Assembly (NCBI GenBank): GCA_964354365.1
Contig: CAYGZM010000073.1
Location: forward strand, 1 to 17,643
DNA: 17,643 bases
Direction: 5' to 3'
Source: CAYGZM01 sp964354365
GTDB lineage: Bacteria > Planctomycetota > Phycisphaerae > Sedimentisphaerales > Anaerobacaceae
Below, piece by piece: positions 1 to 6,334 of the stretch. Under the pieces are notes generated by a model, which saw nothing but the letters and a program-made list of their open reading frames with translations, did no database searches and had not been told where the DNA came from. The position numbers were made by a program, and so were the translations under genes. Every line of letters begins with the position of its first letter. The stretch's first letter is position 1.

Positions 1-1132
1 TTCCGAAGTTGCCGTGGCTATACACGCGCGTTGCCTTCTGCAGCAGAAGATAGTCCGTTCCTTTGTATTTCGTCTGTATCCCCGCTATTTTGAACCGCAC
101 CGGGTTCAGCTCGGCCACCTGCCCGGCCTCGGTCATCTCCAGCGCCTCGCACGGCAGCAGTCGAAAAGAAACATCCACAACGCTCAGCCCGAAGGCATCC
201 AGCACGAACACAAACCGCCCACCATCCTGTTTCACCAGAACCGCAGTCCTGTCGGCCAGAACCATATCCAGCTTCATTGCGGCTTTTTGCGATTGTTCTG
301 CCTCTTTCTCCGGGACCTTTTCAGGCTTTTTCTCGACTTCCTTCCTGGTTTCCTCTGCCGGCGCCGTGCCCTCCTTGATGCTCTTATCCGGCTCCATCCT
401 CGGTTTCTTCACCGGGACCGGGGCCTTCTCGACTTCCTCCTGAGGCTTGGCTCTCGGCTCTATCTTCCTGGGCACGACGATTTTCTTGCTCTTGAGCTTA
501 TCCAATACCTCCTTCGGTATCTCCAGCACGCCGTTCGGGTCCGTCAAGACCTCCCGCAGTTTTATCTCCTCGGCGCGCGTCGGCTTGGCAGGTTCGGTTT
601 GCTTCGCCGGCTCATTCGGCTCTTTCTGCACCCCCGGCTTATTGGGTTCGTTCGGCTCCGCGGGCTTCTCCCGCACCTCAGACACAGGCGGCACCGCCTT
701 ATTGGGCTCAATCGGCCCTTCAACCTCGACAGGCTGAAGCTTCACGACGGACAGGAAGAATTCAGGGAATATGTAATTGACGCCCTTGTATTTCGTTATT
801 CTGCCCCACAGCCTGTACGCGCCATCCGGATGCTCTTTGACATCGGCGATAATCTTCTCCAGCGCCGTCGAAGGCAGAAGCTGCAGCTTCGTTCCGCTTT
901 TGATAACGCTGTTGTAGTCGTTCACATCCACCCCTAACTCGAAAAGCCATATCTCGTCCTGCTCAAACCTGATATGGCGGCTGTCGTCCCCACCCTCATA
1001 CCTGCTCACCTTCCCCTCGACGCCCGTCAGAGCAAAGCCGTCCCGCAGCAGACCCTGTCCGCTCGCACTTGCCCCACTTGCAGAAGTGCTGACAAGAGCC
1101 GCCACCATCAAAATCGCTGCCTTGCTTCTCAT
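1..1132 (-). CDS. Secreted protein with duplicated domain and charged P/E/K linker, partial (C-terminus off window)
   Basis: I do not recognise a named family. Reading the minus strand from the ATG at 1132-1130 gives 377 uninterrupted codons that run off the left edge. Residues 1-24 look like a Sec signal peptide (MRSKAAILMVAALVSTSASG, cleavage probably near the ASA at 21-24). Two similar globular segments follow, about residues 32-130 and 285-371. LLPSTALEK (85-93) matches LLPCEALEM (325-333), and RITKYKGVNY (111-120) matches GIQTKYKGTD (351-360). Between them, about 135-285 is a low-complexity linker rich in P, E, K and N with EPNEP-type repeats. The start lies one base after the stop of the LOG-family gene (TAA-G-ATG), so the two are translationally coupled in the aconitase operon. 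A periplasmic or envelope role is inferred from the signal peptide. The plus-strand frames here are antisense shadows of the biased linker. Confidence 0.75.
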   Translation of the reverse strand, partial: MRSKAAILMVAALVSTSASGASASGQGLLRDGFALTGVEGKVSRYEGGDDSRHIRFEQDEIWLFELGVDVNDYNSVIKSGTKLQLLPSTALEKIIADVKEHPDGAYRLWGRITKYKGVNYIFPEFFLSVVKLQPVEVEGPIEPNKAVPPVSEVREKPAEPNEPNKPGVQKEPNEPAKQTEPAKPTRAEEIKLREVLTDPNGVLEIPKEVLDKLKSKKIVVPRKIEPRAKPQEEVEKAPVPVKKPRMEPDKSIKEGTAPAEETRKEVEKKPEKVPEKEAEQSQKAAMKLDMVLADRTAVLVKQDGGRFVFVLDAFGLSVVDVSFRLLPCEALEMTEAGQVAELNPVRFKIAGIQTKYKGTDYLLLQKATRVYSHGNFG

Positions 1133-1133
1133 C

Positions 1134-1670
1134 TTATCTGCTGCGTGTATCCAGGATATTCATAATCAGTTCAATAGCCTCTACAGGGCTGCCCACCTGT
1201 TTGACATACTCACGGCTGTCGGCATCGTCGCTCGCAACCAAATCAACCAGAGGCTTCCAGAATTCACCTACAAGTATAATCGTTTTTTCGCCATCAAGAA
1301 AGCCCTTGTTTTTCAATTCCCAGACCTTTGCCAGCTCCAGCAGCGTCCCGGTTCCGCCCGGCAGAACAATGTACGCCTGCCCAAGCCTTATCAGCGTATC
1401 GAGCCGTTCGTCCAGCGATTTGGTGACAATCTCGCGGCTGACGTATTCGTTTGCCCTGCCCTTGAACGCCGAGCAGGCAACGCCGACAACCTCGCCGCCG
1501 GCCTCGGCTGCGCCCTTCGCCGCAGCCAGCATAGTCCCCATGTATCCGCCGTTGGCGATGGTAATGCGCTTTCTCCCCAGTCCCCAGCCAATCGCATACG
1601 CCAGCTCGTAAGCCGAATCGCCGGCCGTGGCCCTGCCCGTCCCGAAAATCGTTATAATCTTTTCATCCAT
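1134..1670 (-). CDS. LOG-family (TIGR00725-like) nucleotide-binding protein
   Basis: A 178-residue Rossmann-type protein of the lysine-decarboxylase-like/LOG superfamily. Visible motifs are the N-terminal strand and loop ITIFGTGRA (6-14), GGYMGTM (41-47) and the signature PGGTGTLLE (104-112), equivalent to the PGGxGTxxE motif that binds the phosphoribosyl part of the nucleotide. Characterised LOG enzymes cleave nucleotide 5'-monophosphates to free base and ribose phosphate. The TIGR00725 branch is uncharacterised, so substrate and activity are open. Length is normal for the family. It starts 22 nt after the aconitase stop, with a hairpin in between, and no strong Shine-Dalgarno is visible, which suggests dependence on upstream translation. 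Its stop is one base before the next gene. Confidence 0.85.
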   Translation of the reverse strand: MDEKIITIFGTGRATAGDSAYELAYAIGWGLGRKRITIANGGYMGTMLAAAKGAAEAGGEVVGVACSAFKGRANEYVSREIVTKSLDERLDTLIRLGQAYIVLPGGTGTLLELAKVWELKNKGFLDGEKTIILVGEFWKPLVDLVASDDADSREYVKQVGSPVEAIELIMNILDTRSR

Positions 1671-1683
1671 CTAATCTATTTAG

Positions 1684-1702
1684 CCTGCGGTTTTACCGCA
1701 GG
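1684..1702 (-). other. Hairpin overlapping the aconitase stop codon
   Basis: CCTGCGGT (1684-1691) pairs perfectly with ACCGCAGG (1695-1702) around a 3-nt loop. It covers the aconitase stop codon (1693-1695) and sits 14 nt before the LOG-gene start. There is no T-run, so it is not an obvious intrinsic terminator. It could stabilise the upstream mRNA or tune coupling between the two genes. Confidence 0.55.
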
Positions 1703-3669
1703 TCTTGACTCTCACGGGTAAAAACGAGCAGCCCCCCGGCCAGCAGGACTTCTCTATCCCGTTTGGAAAGTCCCAGCCTGCCGACGAGCTCGAACGAGCC
1801 GTCCGCCTTTGCAATCTTCACTTCGCCGCTGCCCTTGATCGCTTCGAGCAGATCGTCGATCACTAACTCATCACCCGCTTCAATCCTGTCGTAGTCGCTC
1901 GGCTTGGCAAATTCCACAGGCACGATGCAGAAGTTAATCAAATTCGCCTTGTGAATTCGCTCAATGCTCTTGGCAATCACGACCCGCACGCCTAAATACA
2001 TCGGACAAAGCGCAGCGTGCTCTCTCGACGAACCTTGCCCGTAGCTTTCGCCCGCAACAACGATCCCGGCTGAGCCTTTGCTCTTTAGCTCGAGCGCCCG
2101 CTCGGCGAACGTCGCCTTGCCCTCCTCGTTGAAGCAATTGAACACGACCTTCGCATACTCCGGGACATTCGAGCGAAGCTTCAGAAACGCCCCGGCAGGC
2201 ATAATATGGTCGGTGGTAATCTTGTCGCCGCATTTCAGCAGCACTGTCCCTCTCAGCCTCGCCGGCAGCGGCGCCGCCCCATCCGGTGCCACAATCGTCC
2301 GCCCCCGCCAAACCTCAACCTTCGCCGCCTCTTTCTCGGACAAGGGCTTTTCTATCATACCATCATCGACGCCAAAAGCCTTCGGCAATTTGATTCTCGG
2401 ATACTCCACGCCGAGCAATTCCGGCAAATCACGCGGGTCGGTGATTTTGCCCGTCAGCGCCGATGCGACCGCCGTCTCCGGACTGACTAAATATACCTTA
2501 TCGTCCTTCGTCCCGCTGCGTCCGGCGAAGTTCCGGTTGAACGTCCTAAGGCTCGCCACCCCATCCGCCGGCGAAAAGCCCTGGCCGATGCACGGCCCGC
2601 ATCCGCTCTCCAATATCCGCGCCCCCGCCGAGATCATATCGCCCAGCGCCCCGTTTTCGGCAAGCACGTTCAGGACCTCTCTGCTGCCCGGAGCGACCGC
2701 AAATTCCACCATATTGTCGATGTGCCGCCCCTTCAATACCTTGGCCGCCATCATCAAATCGGCATAACTCGAATTTGTGCAGCTCCCCACCACCACCTGC
2801 CCGGCCTTCAAGCCGGCGATTTCCCGCACGCTCTTGACGTTATCCGGCGAAGACGGACACGCAGCCATCGGCTCAAGCTCGGACATATCTATCTCGATAA
2901 CCCGGTCGTACTCGGCATCGGCGTCGGCGGCCAACGGCTGATAGTCTCCCTCTCGTTTCTGCGCCGCCAGAAACTTCCGCGTTTGCTCGTCGCTGCCGAA
3001 GATGCTCGTCGTCACGCCCAATTCGGCCCCCATATTCGTTATCGTCGCCCGCTGCGGAACTGACAGCCGCGACGCGCCTTGCCCGAAATACTCAATTGCC
3101 CAGCCGACGTTGCCTTTGGTTGTCAGTTGCCCGAGCAGCTTGAGAATAACGTCCTTTGCTGCCACCCAGTCATTCAACTTGCCGGTAAGTTTCAAGCCTA
3201 ACACCTTAGGAGCCGTCAGGTAGAACGGCCCGCCCGCCATAGCAACCGCCACGTCAAGCCCGCCCGCCCCGATTGCCAACATTCCGGTTCCGCCTCCCGT
3301 CGGCGTATGCGAATCGCTGCCTAACAGGGTCGCGCCCGGCCTGCCGAACCGCTCCAAATGGACCTGATGGCAGATGCCGTTGCTGGCCCGCGAATGATAA
3401 ACGCCGCACCTGGCCGCTATTGTCTGCAGATACAAATGGTCGTTATGGTTCTCCGGCCCGAACCCCGCCATATTGTGGTCGATATAGCTCACCGATAAAT
3501 CGGTCTTCACCCGCCCCGCCCCCATCGACTCATACAGCAAAAAGGCCGTCGTCCCCGTCGCATCCTGCGTCAAAGTCTGGTCGATCCGAATCCCGACCTG
3601 CTCGCCCGCCGCCAGCTTGCCTTCAACAACGTGCCTGCCCAGTATCTTATAGACCAGCGTTTGTCCCAA
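1693..3669 (-). CDS. acn: Aconitate hydratase, Aquifex type
   Basis: Catalyses citrate/isocitrate interconversion through cis-aconitate in the TCA cycle (cytoplasmic, [4Fe-4S]). The 658 residues fit the compact aconitase branch (mitochondrial-aconitase/Aquifex-like) and are shorter than the ~890-residue AcnA. The cluster cysteines are visible: C297 in GSCTNSS, and C357 and C360 in SGCGPC. GSDSHTPTGGG (117-127) is the conserved active-site loop. The C-terminal swivel domain carries GQGSSREHAA (544-553) with the expected catalytic Ser547 and Arg549. The start is TTG at 3669-3667, chosen because AAGGAG lies 8 nt upstream and the N-terminus matches family length. It heads an operon with the LOG protein and the secreted protein. 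A 172-bp inverted-repeat element begins about 30 bp upstream of the start codon, so the transcript leader is probably interrupted by it. Confidence 0.93.
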   Translation of the reverse strand: MGQTLVYKILGRHVVEGKLAAGEQVGIRIDQTLTQDATGTTAFLLYESMGAGRVKTDLSVSYIDHNMAGFGPENHNDHLYLQTIAARCGVYHSRASNGICHQVHLERFGRPGATLLGSDSHTPTGGGTGMLAIGAGGLDVAVAMAGGPFYLTAPKVLGLKLTGKLNDWVAAKDVILKLLGQLTTKGNVGWAIEYFGQGASRLSVPQRATITNMGAELGVTTSIFGSDEQTRKFLAAQKREGDYQPLAADADAEYDRVIEIDMSELEPMAACPSSPDNVKSVREIAGLKAGQVVVGSCTNSSYADLMMAAKVLKGRHIDNMVEFAVAPGSREVLNVLAENGALGDMISAGARILESGCGPCIGQGFSPADGVASLRTFNRNFAGRSGTKDDKVYLVSPETAVASALTGKITDPRDLPELLGVEYPRIKLPKAFGVDDGMIEKPLSEKEAAKVEVWRGRTIVAPDGAAPLPARLRGTVLLKCGDKITTDHIMPAGAFLKLRSNVPEYAKVVFNCFNEEGKATFAERALELKSKGSAGIVVAGESYGQGSSREHAALCPMYLGVRVVIAKSIERIHKANLINFCIVPVEFAKPSDYDRIEAGDELVIDDLLEAIKGSGEVKIAKADGSFELVGRLGLSKRDREVLLAGGLLVFTRESQDLR

Positions 3670-3687
3670 CTTCGGTTCTCCTTAAAA

Positions 3688-3888
3688 TCCGGATGTACAA
3701 GGGCTTCTGCAAAATTGCAGGTTAGGCCTATATTGTTGAAGAAAATCTCTTTCATGATTTTCTTCAATAATTACCTAAGCACTTATGACACAATAGATTG
3801 GTGTTAAAAAGAAAAAATCAACAAACGGTTTTTTCTTTTCTAAGCAGGCCTAACCTGCAATTTTGCAGAAGCCTTTCCGGAGGTACAA
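3688..3888. mobile_element. MITE-like element with 28-bp terminal inverted repeats and 13-bp flanking direct repeat
   Basis: The arms at 3702-3729 and 3846-3873 are perfect 28-bp inverted repeats, starting GGCTTCTGC and ending TTAGGCCT internally. Nested inside are two more hairpins: 3736-3747 with 3756-3767 (12 bp, TTGAAGAAAATC) and 3807-3817 with 3829-3839 (11 bp, A-rich/T-rich). No transposase ORF fits. The flanks TCCGGATGTACAA (3688-3700) and TCCGGAGGTACAA (3876-3888) match at 12 of 13 positions, as expected for a target-site duplication. It lies between a candidate aconitase promoter and the aconitase ribosome-binding site. Alternative: a large cis-acting RNA structure rather than an insertion. 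Confidence 0.65.
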
Positions 3889-3915
3889 TCTAACACAAAC
3901 CGCCGCCAAAAACAA
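3887..3915 (-). promoter_or_regulatory. Candidate aconitase promoter (weak)
   Basis: On the minus strand TTGTTT (3915-3910) and TAGATT (3892-3887) are separated by 17 nt. Both hexamers are only partial matches to sigma70 consensus. If real, transcription would start just upstream of the MITE-like element and run through it into the aconitase gene. Confidence 0.3.
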
Positions 3916-3964
3916 ACCCCCAGAAATGATATTGCCCGTTTCCCGCCGGGCCTCGGCAATCAAT

Positions 3965-4004
3965 AAAAAAGCGGTCTCGCCCGCTCCGCCCACAAGACCG
4001 CTTT
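3965..4004 (-). terminator. Intrinsic terminator of the first pseudopilin unit
   Basis: AAAGCGGTCT (3968-3977) pairs with AGACCGCTTT (3995-4004). Read on the minus strand the stem is followed by a run of T (the A-run at 3965-3970 on the plus strand). It lies about 145 nt after the stop codon of the pseudopilin gene at 4149 and would separate that unit from the aconitase operon. Confidence 0.7.
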
Positions 4005-4148
4005 CCGAACCTATCGGGCCAAACGCCGCACGGTTTATTACCCGCCCTCGTCCGTGAACAAGAGCGAAGAGCTTCTGTTCACGGGCTGCATCTTAGCCCT
4101 CGTCTCGGCGCGCCTTCTGCAAATGCGCCGGACTATGAGTTGAACAAC

Positions 4149-5036
4149 TTAGGGCCTGATGATGCCCGGCGCATCTACTACGAGGAACGAGTCTGTTCTA
4201 TCCGCAGGATCTACCAGCGAGACGGGGTATGTGCCGTTTCGCTTGTCGGCAGTCGCCCCGGCTCCGACCCACCTGGTGTAAATGTTGTCGTCATCCACAC
4301 CGCAGCGCGGCGTTTTCTCGAAGACCGAGTGCCCATCCATAAACAAGACGTTCTGCCCATCCTCCTGGTGAGTCTGGGCATTGCCCTTCTTGATGGACTC
4401 CCTGTCGGTCCCGGGCTTAAAGATGTTCCAGTCGGTCACAGGTCTGGCCGTGTGGCCCGGCGTCGCCTGCCACGGGTTCGCATCCGCCGCTACCGCCATA
4501 CCAGGCTCGCTCGACGAGGTCAGGGCATACACGCCATACGGGAAATGATATGCATAGCTGCAGTGCGTCTGCGGAGCGTTGCCAAAATCCCACAGGTCGA
4601 TCAGCTCCACGCCCGTCAGGGGCGGTACCTCATCGGACGGCTTGAATTCCGCAACTCCTGAATCGCCCTTGCACAGGAACGACTTGGGCGTTACCTCGGA
4701 ATACTTTATCAGCAGATAGAAGCAGGACGAGATGTTCGCCCGGCCGCCGCTCCCGTCTGGATTCAGCCCGAAAGCCACCTGGCGGGTAACGTTCCGCCAG
4801 TTCGCTATCGTCGGACTGTACGTGCTGCTCCGCCCGCCCGCACGAGGCATCTCGTCGTCATAGTCGTTGCTGTAAATCAGCATCGCCTTGCCGATACCAG
4901 ACAGGTTCGTCCCACAGTACAGCCGATAGGCAAGCTGCCGCACCCTCGCCAGCGCGGGCATCAATATGCCCATCAACAGAGCTATGATGGCGATCACAAC
5001 CAATAGCTCAACCAATGTAAAACCTTTGTGTCTCAT
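4149..5036 (-). CDS. Pseudopilin-like protein with H-x10-DG signature (copy 1)
   Basis: A 295-residue protein with a class III (type IV prepilin) signal: MRHKG|FTLVELLVVIAIIALL, cleavage expected after Gly5, Glu at +5 and a long hydrophobic helix up to about residue 30. The body has the features of planctomycete prepilin-type, processing-associated proteins, including HQEDGQNVLFMDGH near residue 223. The spacing here is H-x10-DG, one residue longer than the named H-X9-DG motif. Such proteins are presumed to be processed by a PilD-type peptidase and assembled or exported by a type II secretion/pilus machine; no machine genes are in this window. The ATG at 5036 has AAAGGAG upstream. About 85% identical to the protein at 6335-7231 by hand alignment, differing most around residues 205-235 and at the C-terminus. 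Own promoter, long leader and terminator make it a single-gene unit. Confidence 0.85.
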   Translation of the reverse strand: MRHKGFTLVELLVVIAIIALLMGILMPALARVRQLAYRLYCGTNLSGIGKAMLIYSNDYDDEMPRAGGRSSTYSPTIANWRNVTRQVAFGLNPDGSGGRANISSCFYLLIKYSEVTPKSFLCKGDSGVAEFKPSDEVPPLTGVELIDLWDFGNAPQTHCSYAYHFPYGVYALTSSSEPGMAVAADANPWQATPGHTARPVTDWNIFKPGTDRESIKKGNAQTHQEDGQNVLFMDGHSVFEKTPRCGVDDDNIYTRWVGAGATADKRNGTYPVSLVDPADRTDSFLVVDAPGIIRP

Positions 5037-5127
5037 TTTAATTCTCCTTTCACATTTTCGGAGATCCGCCTATCCGACCGTCCCGAGCGCAACTTGATAA
5101 CCTATTTGACAAAAATAGCTGCTCCCG

Positions 5128-5177
5128 ATTGCCGCAAGCCGTTCTGACCCGGCTTGCCTCCGGTACTGCACGGCAAT
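5128..5177 (-). promoter_or_regulatory. Two-part hairpin in the copy 1 leader
   Basis: GCAAGCCG (5134-5141) pairs with CGGCTTGC (5150-5157), and directly outside it ATTGCC (5128-5133) pairs with GGCAAT (5172-5177), leaving a 14-nt one-sided bulge. It lies about 90-140 nt upstream of the pseudopilin start. Part of its sequence recurs at 5479-5494. It does not match a riboswitch class I know. Confidence 0.45.
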
Positions 5178-5387
5178 TCTTCATCATCGAGCAACCTCGA
5201 CAATACACACCGCTTTTTGCGCGAATCTCCATTGTTCTTTCTTCGCCTCAAGACGGTCGGTTTGAACACGGTTGCCGGATCGGTTCAGAGCCTGTGGGGT
5301 TCGCGCGCTCCTCGCTTATGGCTTGGTGAAGCCGCCTCTCGGCCCAGTCGTAACGCAGGGACCGCCTTCAAGGCGCTTCTTCAGGCC

Positions 5388-5460
5388 GGCAGGTTGAGAT
5401 TATGAAATGACAGCTAAATATGATGACAACTTGAATTATGATAGGCTTTTCGAACCTGCC
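5388..5460 (-). promoter_or_regulatory. Pseudopilin leader element, copy A (tandem second copy)
   Basis: Read on the minus strand it opens with GGCAGGTT (5460-5453) and closes with AACCTGCC (5395-5388). Inside are the conserved blocks TATCATA and TGTCATCATA in the same order as the copies at 5572-5650 and 7511-7593. No promoter hexamers precede it, so it appears to be a second tandem copy inside the same leader, 112 nt after the end of copy B. Confidence 0.6.
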
Positions 5461-5571
5461 CGTCCCCGGCGGGGACTATCTGCCCCGGCTTGCCGCTTCC
5501 GCGGAAACCGCCCGGCGCAGAACCTTCTCGGCACAAGTGAAAATCCCGGACTATAAAAGAACCATTCCTTT

Positions 5572-5650
5572 GGCAAGCAGGTTCAAGATATGACAAAAAA
5601 GACAGTATGATGACAACTAATGCTATGATACTTTTTCAAACCTGCTTGTC
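5572..5650 (-). promoter_or_regulatory. Pseudopilin leader element, copy B (at transcript start)
   Basis: On the minus strand the ends GACAAGCAGGTT (5650-5639) and AACCTGCTTGCC (5583-5572) pair at 11 of 12 positions. The interior carries TATCATA and TGTCATCATA. It begins about 4 nt after the expected transcription start of the promoter at 5661-5689. The stretch from the -10 box into the element is nearly identical to that of pseudopilin copy 2. Confidence 0.65.
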
Positions 5651-5660
5651 ATCTACCATA

Positions 5661-5689
5661 ATTATACCACAAAAGCCTCTCTCCGTCCA
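5661..5689 (-). promoter_or_regulatory. Promoter of pseudopilin copy 1
   Basis: On the minus strand TGGACG (5689-5684) and a perfect TATAAT (5666-5661) are 17 nt apart. The expected start is near 5654, giving a leader of about 620 nt before the ATG at 5036. The sequence from the -10 box downstream aligns with the copy 2 promoter. Confidence 0.65.
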
Positions 5690-5784
5690 CCAAATTCTCA
5701 CAAATTCCTCTTTTTTTTTCTTTCTTCTTTTATGGTTCAACTCCAAAAAAGTTGGTGAATTTTAGGCCTGGTTCAAATAAGTCA

Positions 5785-5937
5785 AATTCCGGGTAACATT
5801 ACTCGTGGTTTCTATGCGTGTGGCATCCTCAAATCCGAAGGATTTGGGGATGGTTGCACCGCTTTGCGAGTTTTGCCATCCCCAAGCCTTCGGCAGGCTC
5901 AGGCGGGGCGCTGCGCTTGAGGCTGCCACCCGGAATT
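5785..5937. repeat. Inverted repeat enclosing a stable hairpin
   Basis: AATTCCGGGT (5785-5794) and ACCCGGAATT (5928-5937) are perfect 10-bp arms. Outside them GGTTCAA and TTGAACC also recur in inverted order. Inside, CATCC-CAAATCC (5824-5836) pairs with GGATTTG-GGATG (5840-5852) around a GAA loop, and CCTTCGGCAGG forms a small hairpin. No ORF is convincing. It looks like a decayed or short non-autonomous repeat. Confidence 0.45.
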
Positions 5938-6099
5938 GAACCATCCCAAATTTCACTTCTTTTCGAGCCCCTACGGGCTCTCAGCATATTCGCTCTCTCC
6001 ACTTAACTCTCCGTACTACAATCCTTCAACTTCTCGTTTTTTCTGCTTGATATTGGAGTCCGGCTGCCATAACCACCGTCGAAATAAGACGTTATGGTT

Positions 6100-6166
6100 T
6101 GTTTTGAATTTTGAGTTTCGGTGATTCGGATTTGTTTAGGATTTCGGATTTAGTGCTTCGGATTTG
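6100..6166. repeat. Degenerate TTCGGATTT tandem repeats
   Basis: The unit TTCGGATTT occurs three times (around 6125, 6143 and 6157) with related AGGATTT and GAGTTTCGG variants between. The composition differs from the neighbouring GC-richer spacer. Similar low-complexity intergenic tracts are, from memory, common in planctomycete and related environmental genomes. Confidence 0.4.
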
Positions 6167-6263
6167 GTTGCGGCCACAGGCCGCGCCAAGCCCCCTGTGG
6201 CTTTGAAAAATCCGGCTCAAACCGGACGCACGGGCCACGGAAAAACCTCTCTCTGGCCGCGAC

Positions 6264-6299
6264 AAAAAAAGCGACCTTGCGCTCGGGGCACAAGGTCGC
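6264..6299 (-). terminator. Intrinsic terminator of the second pseudopilin unit
   Basis: GCGACCTTG (6271-6279) pairs with CAAGGTCGC (6291-6299). On the minus strand the stem is followed by seven T (the A-run at 6264-6270). It is 36 nt after the stop codon at 6335. Confidence 0.8.
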
Positions 6300-6334
6300 C
6301 TTTCAGATCTAAATAGCACCAAATGCTGCACGGC

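Larger units (their letters stand above)
3670..4148. other. Intergenic region between aconitase and the first pseudopilin gene
   Basis: No protein-coding gene is supported here. From left to right it holds the aconitase Shine-Dalgarno (CTCCTT on the plus strand near 3678-3683), the MITE-like element, a weak promoter candidate for aconitase (3887-3915), an intrinsic terminator for the pseudopilin unit (3965-4004) and a further hairpin at 4052-4084 (CCGTGAACA with TGTTCACGG). The short minus-strand frame starting in the MITE at 3767 is a shadow. Confidence 0.6.
5037..6334. other. Gene-free region: leader of pseudopilin copy 1 plus repeat-rich spacer
   Basis: No convincing coding frame on either strand. 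5037-5654 is the inferred 5' leader of copy 1, with two copies of a palindrome-ended element (5388-5460 and 5572-5650), hairpins at 5128-5177 and 5462-5476, and a 16-nt repeat with one mismatch (5143-5158 and 5479-5494). The promoter is at 5661-5689. 5690-6263 is spacer with an inverted repeat enclosing a strong hairpin (5785-5937), a GAGCCC/GGGCTC hairpin (5965-5980), degenerate TTCGGATTT repeats (about 6100-6166) and GCCACAGG/CCTGTGGC (6173-6201). 6264-6299 is the terminator of pseudopilin copy 2. Confidence 0.6.

Noticed and set aside
14..1721. Several long plus-strand open frames (up to 307 codons) over the left end
   Set aside because: They lie antisense to the minus-strand secreted protein, LOG and acn genes, are rich in repetitive Leu/Arg or Ser/Phe, lack family motifs, and arise from the biased codons of the linker.
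3570..3767. Minus-strand frame beginning MKKIMKEIFF inside the MITE-like element
   Set aside because: It runs into the acn gene in another frame and its start is made by the hairpin sequence; no domain, and acn has a well-placed Shine-Dalgarno.
5388..5460. Cobalamin or cyclic-di-GMP riboswitch, suggested by the ACCTGCC end
   Set aside because: The characteristic core motifs of those classes are absent; the ACCTGCC here is simply one arm of the closing stem.
5050..5596. Short minus-strand frames of about 60 codons in the pseudopilin leader as small proteins
   Set aside because: No Shine-Dalgarno at proper spacing, no conserved counterpart in the other leader, and no recognisable domain.
5818..6124. 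Plus-strand frames of about 62 codons in the spacer
   Set aside because: They cross the hairpin repeats, have no ribosome-binding site and no recognisable composition or motif.
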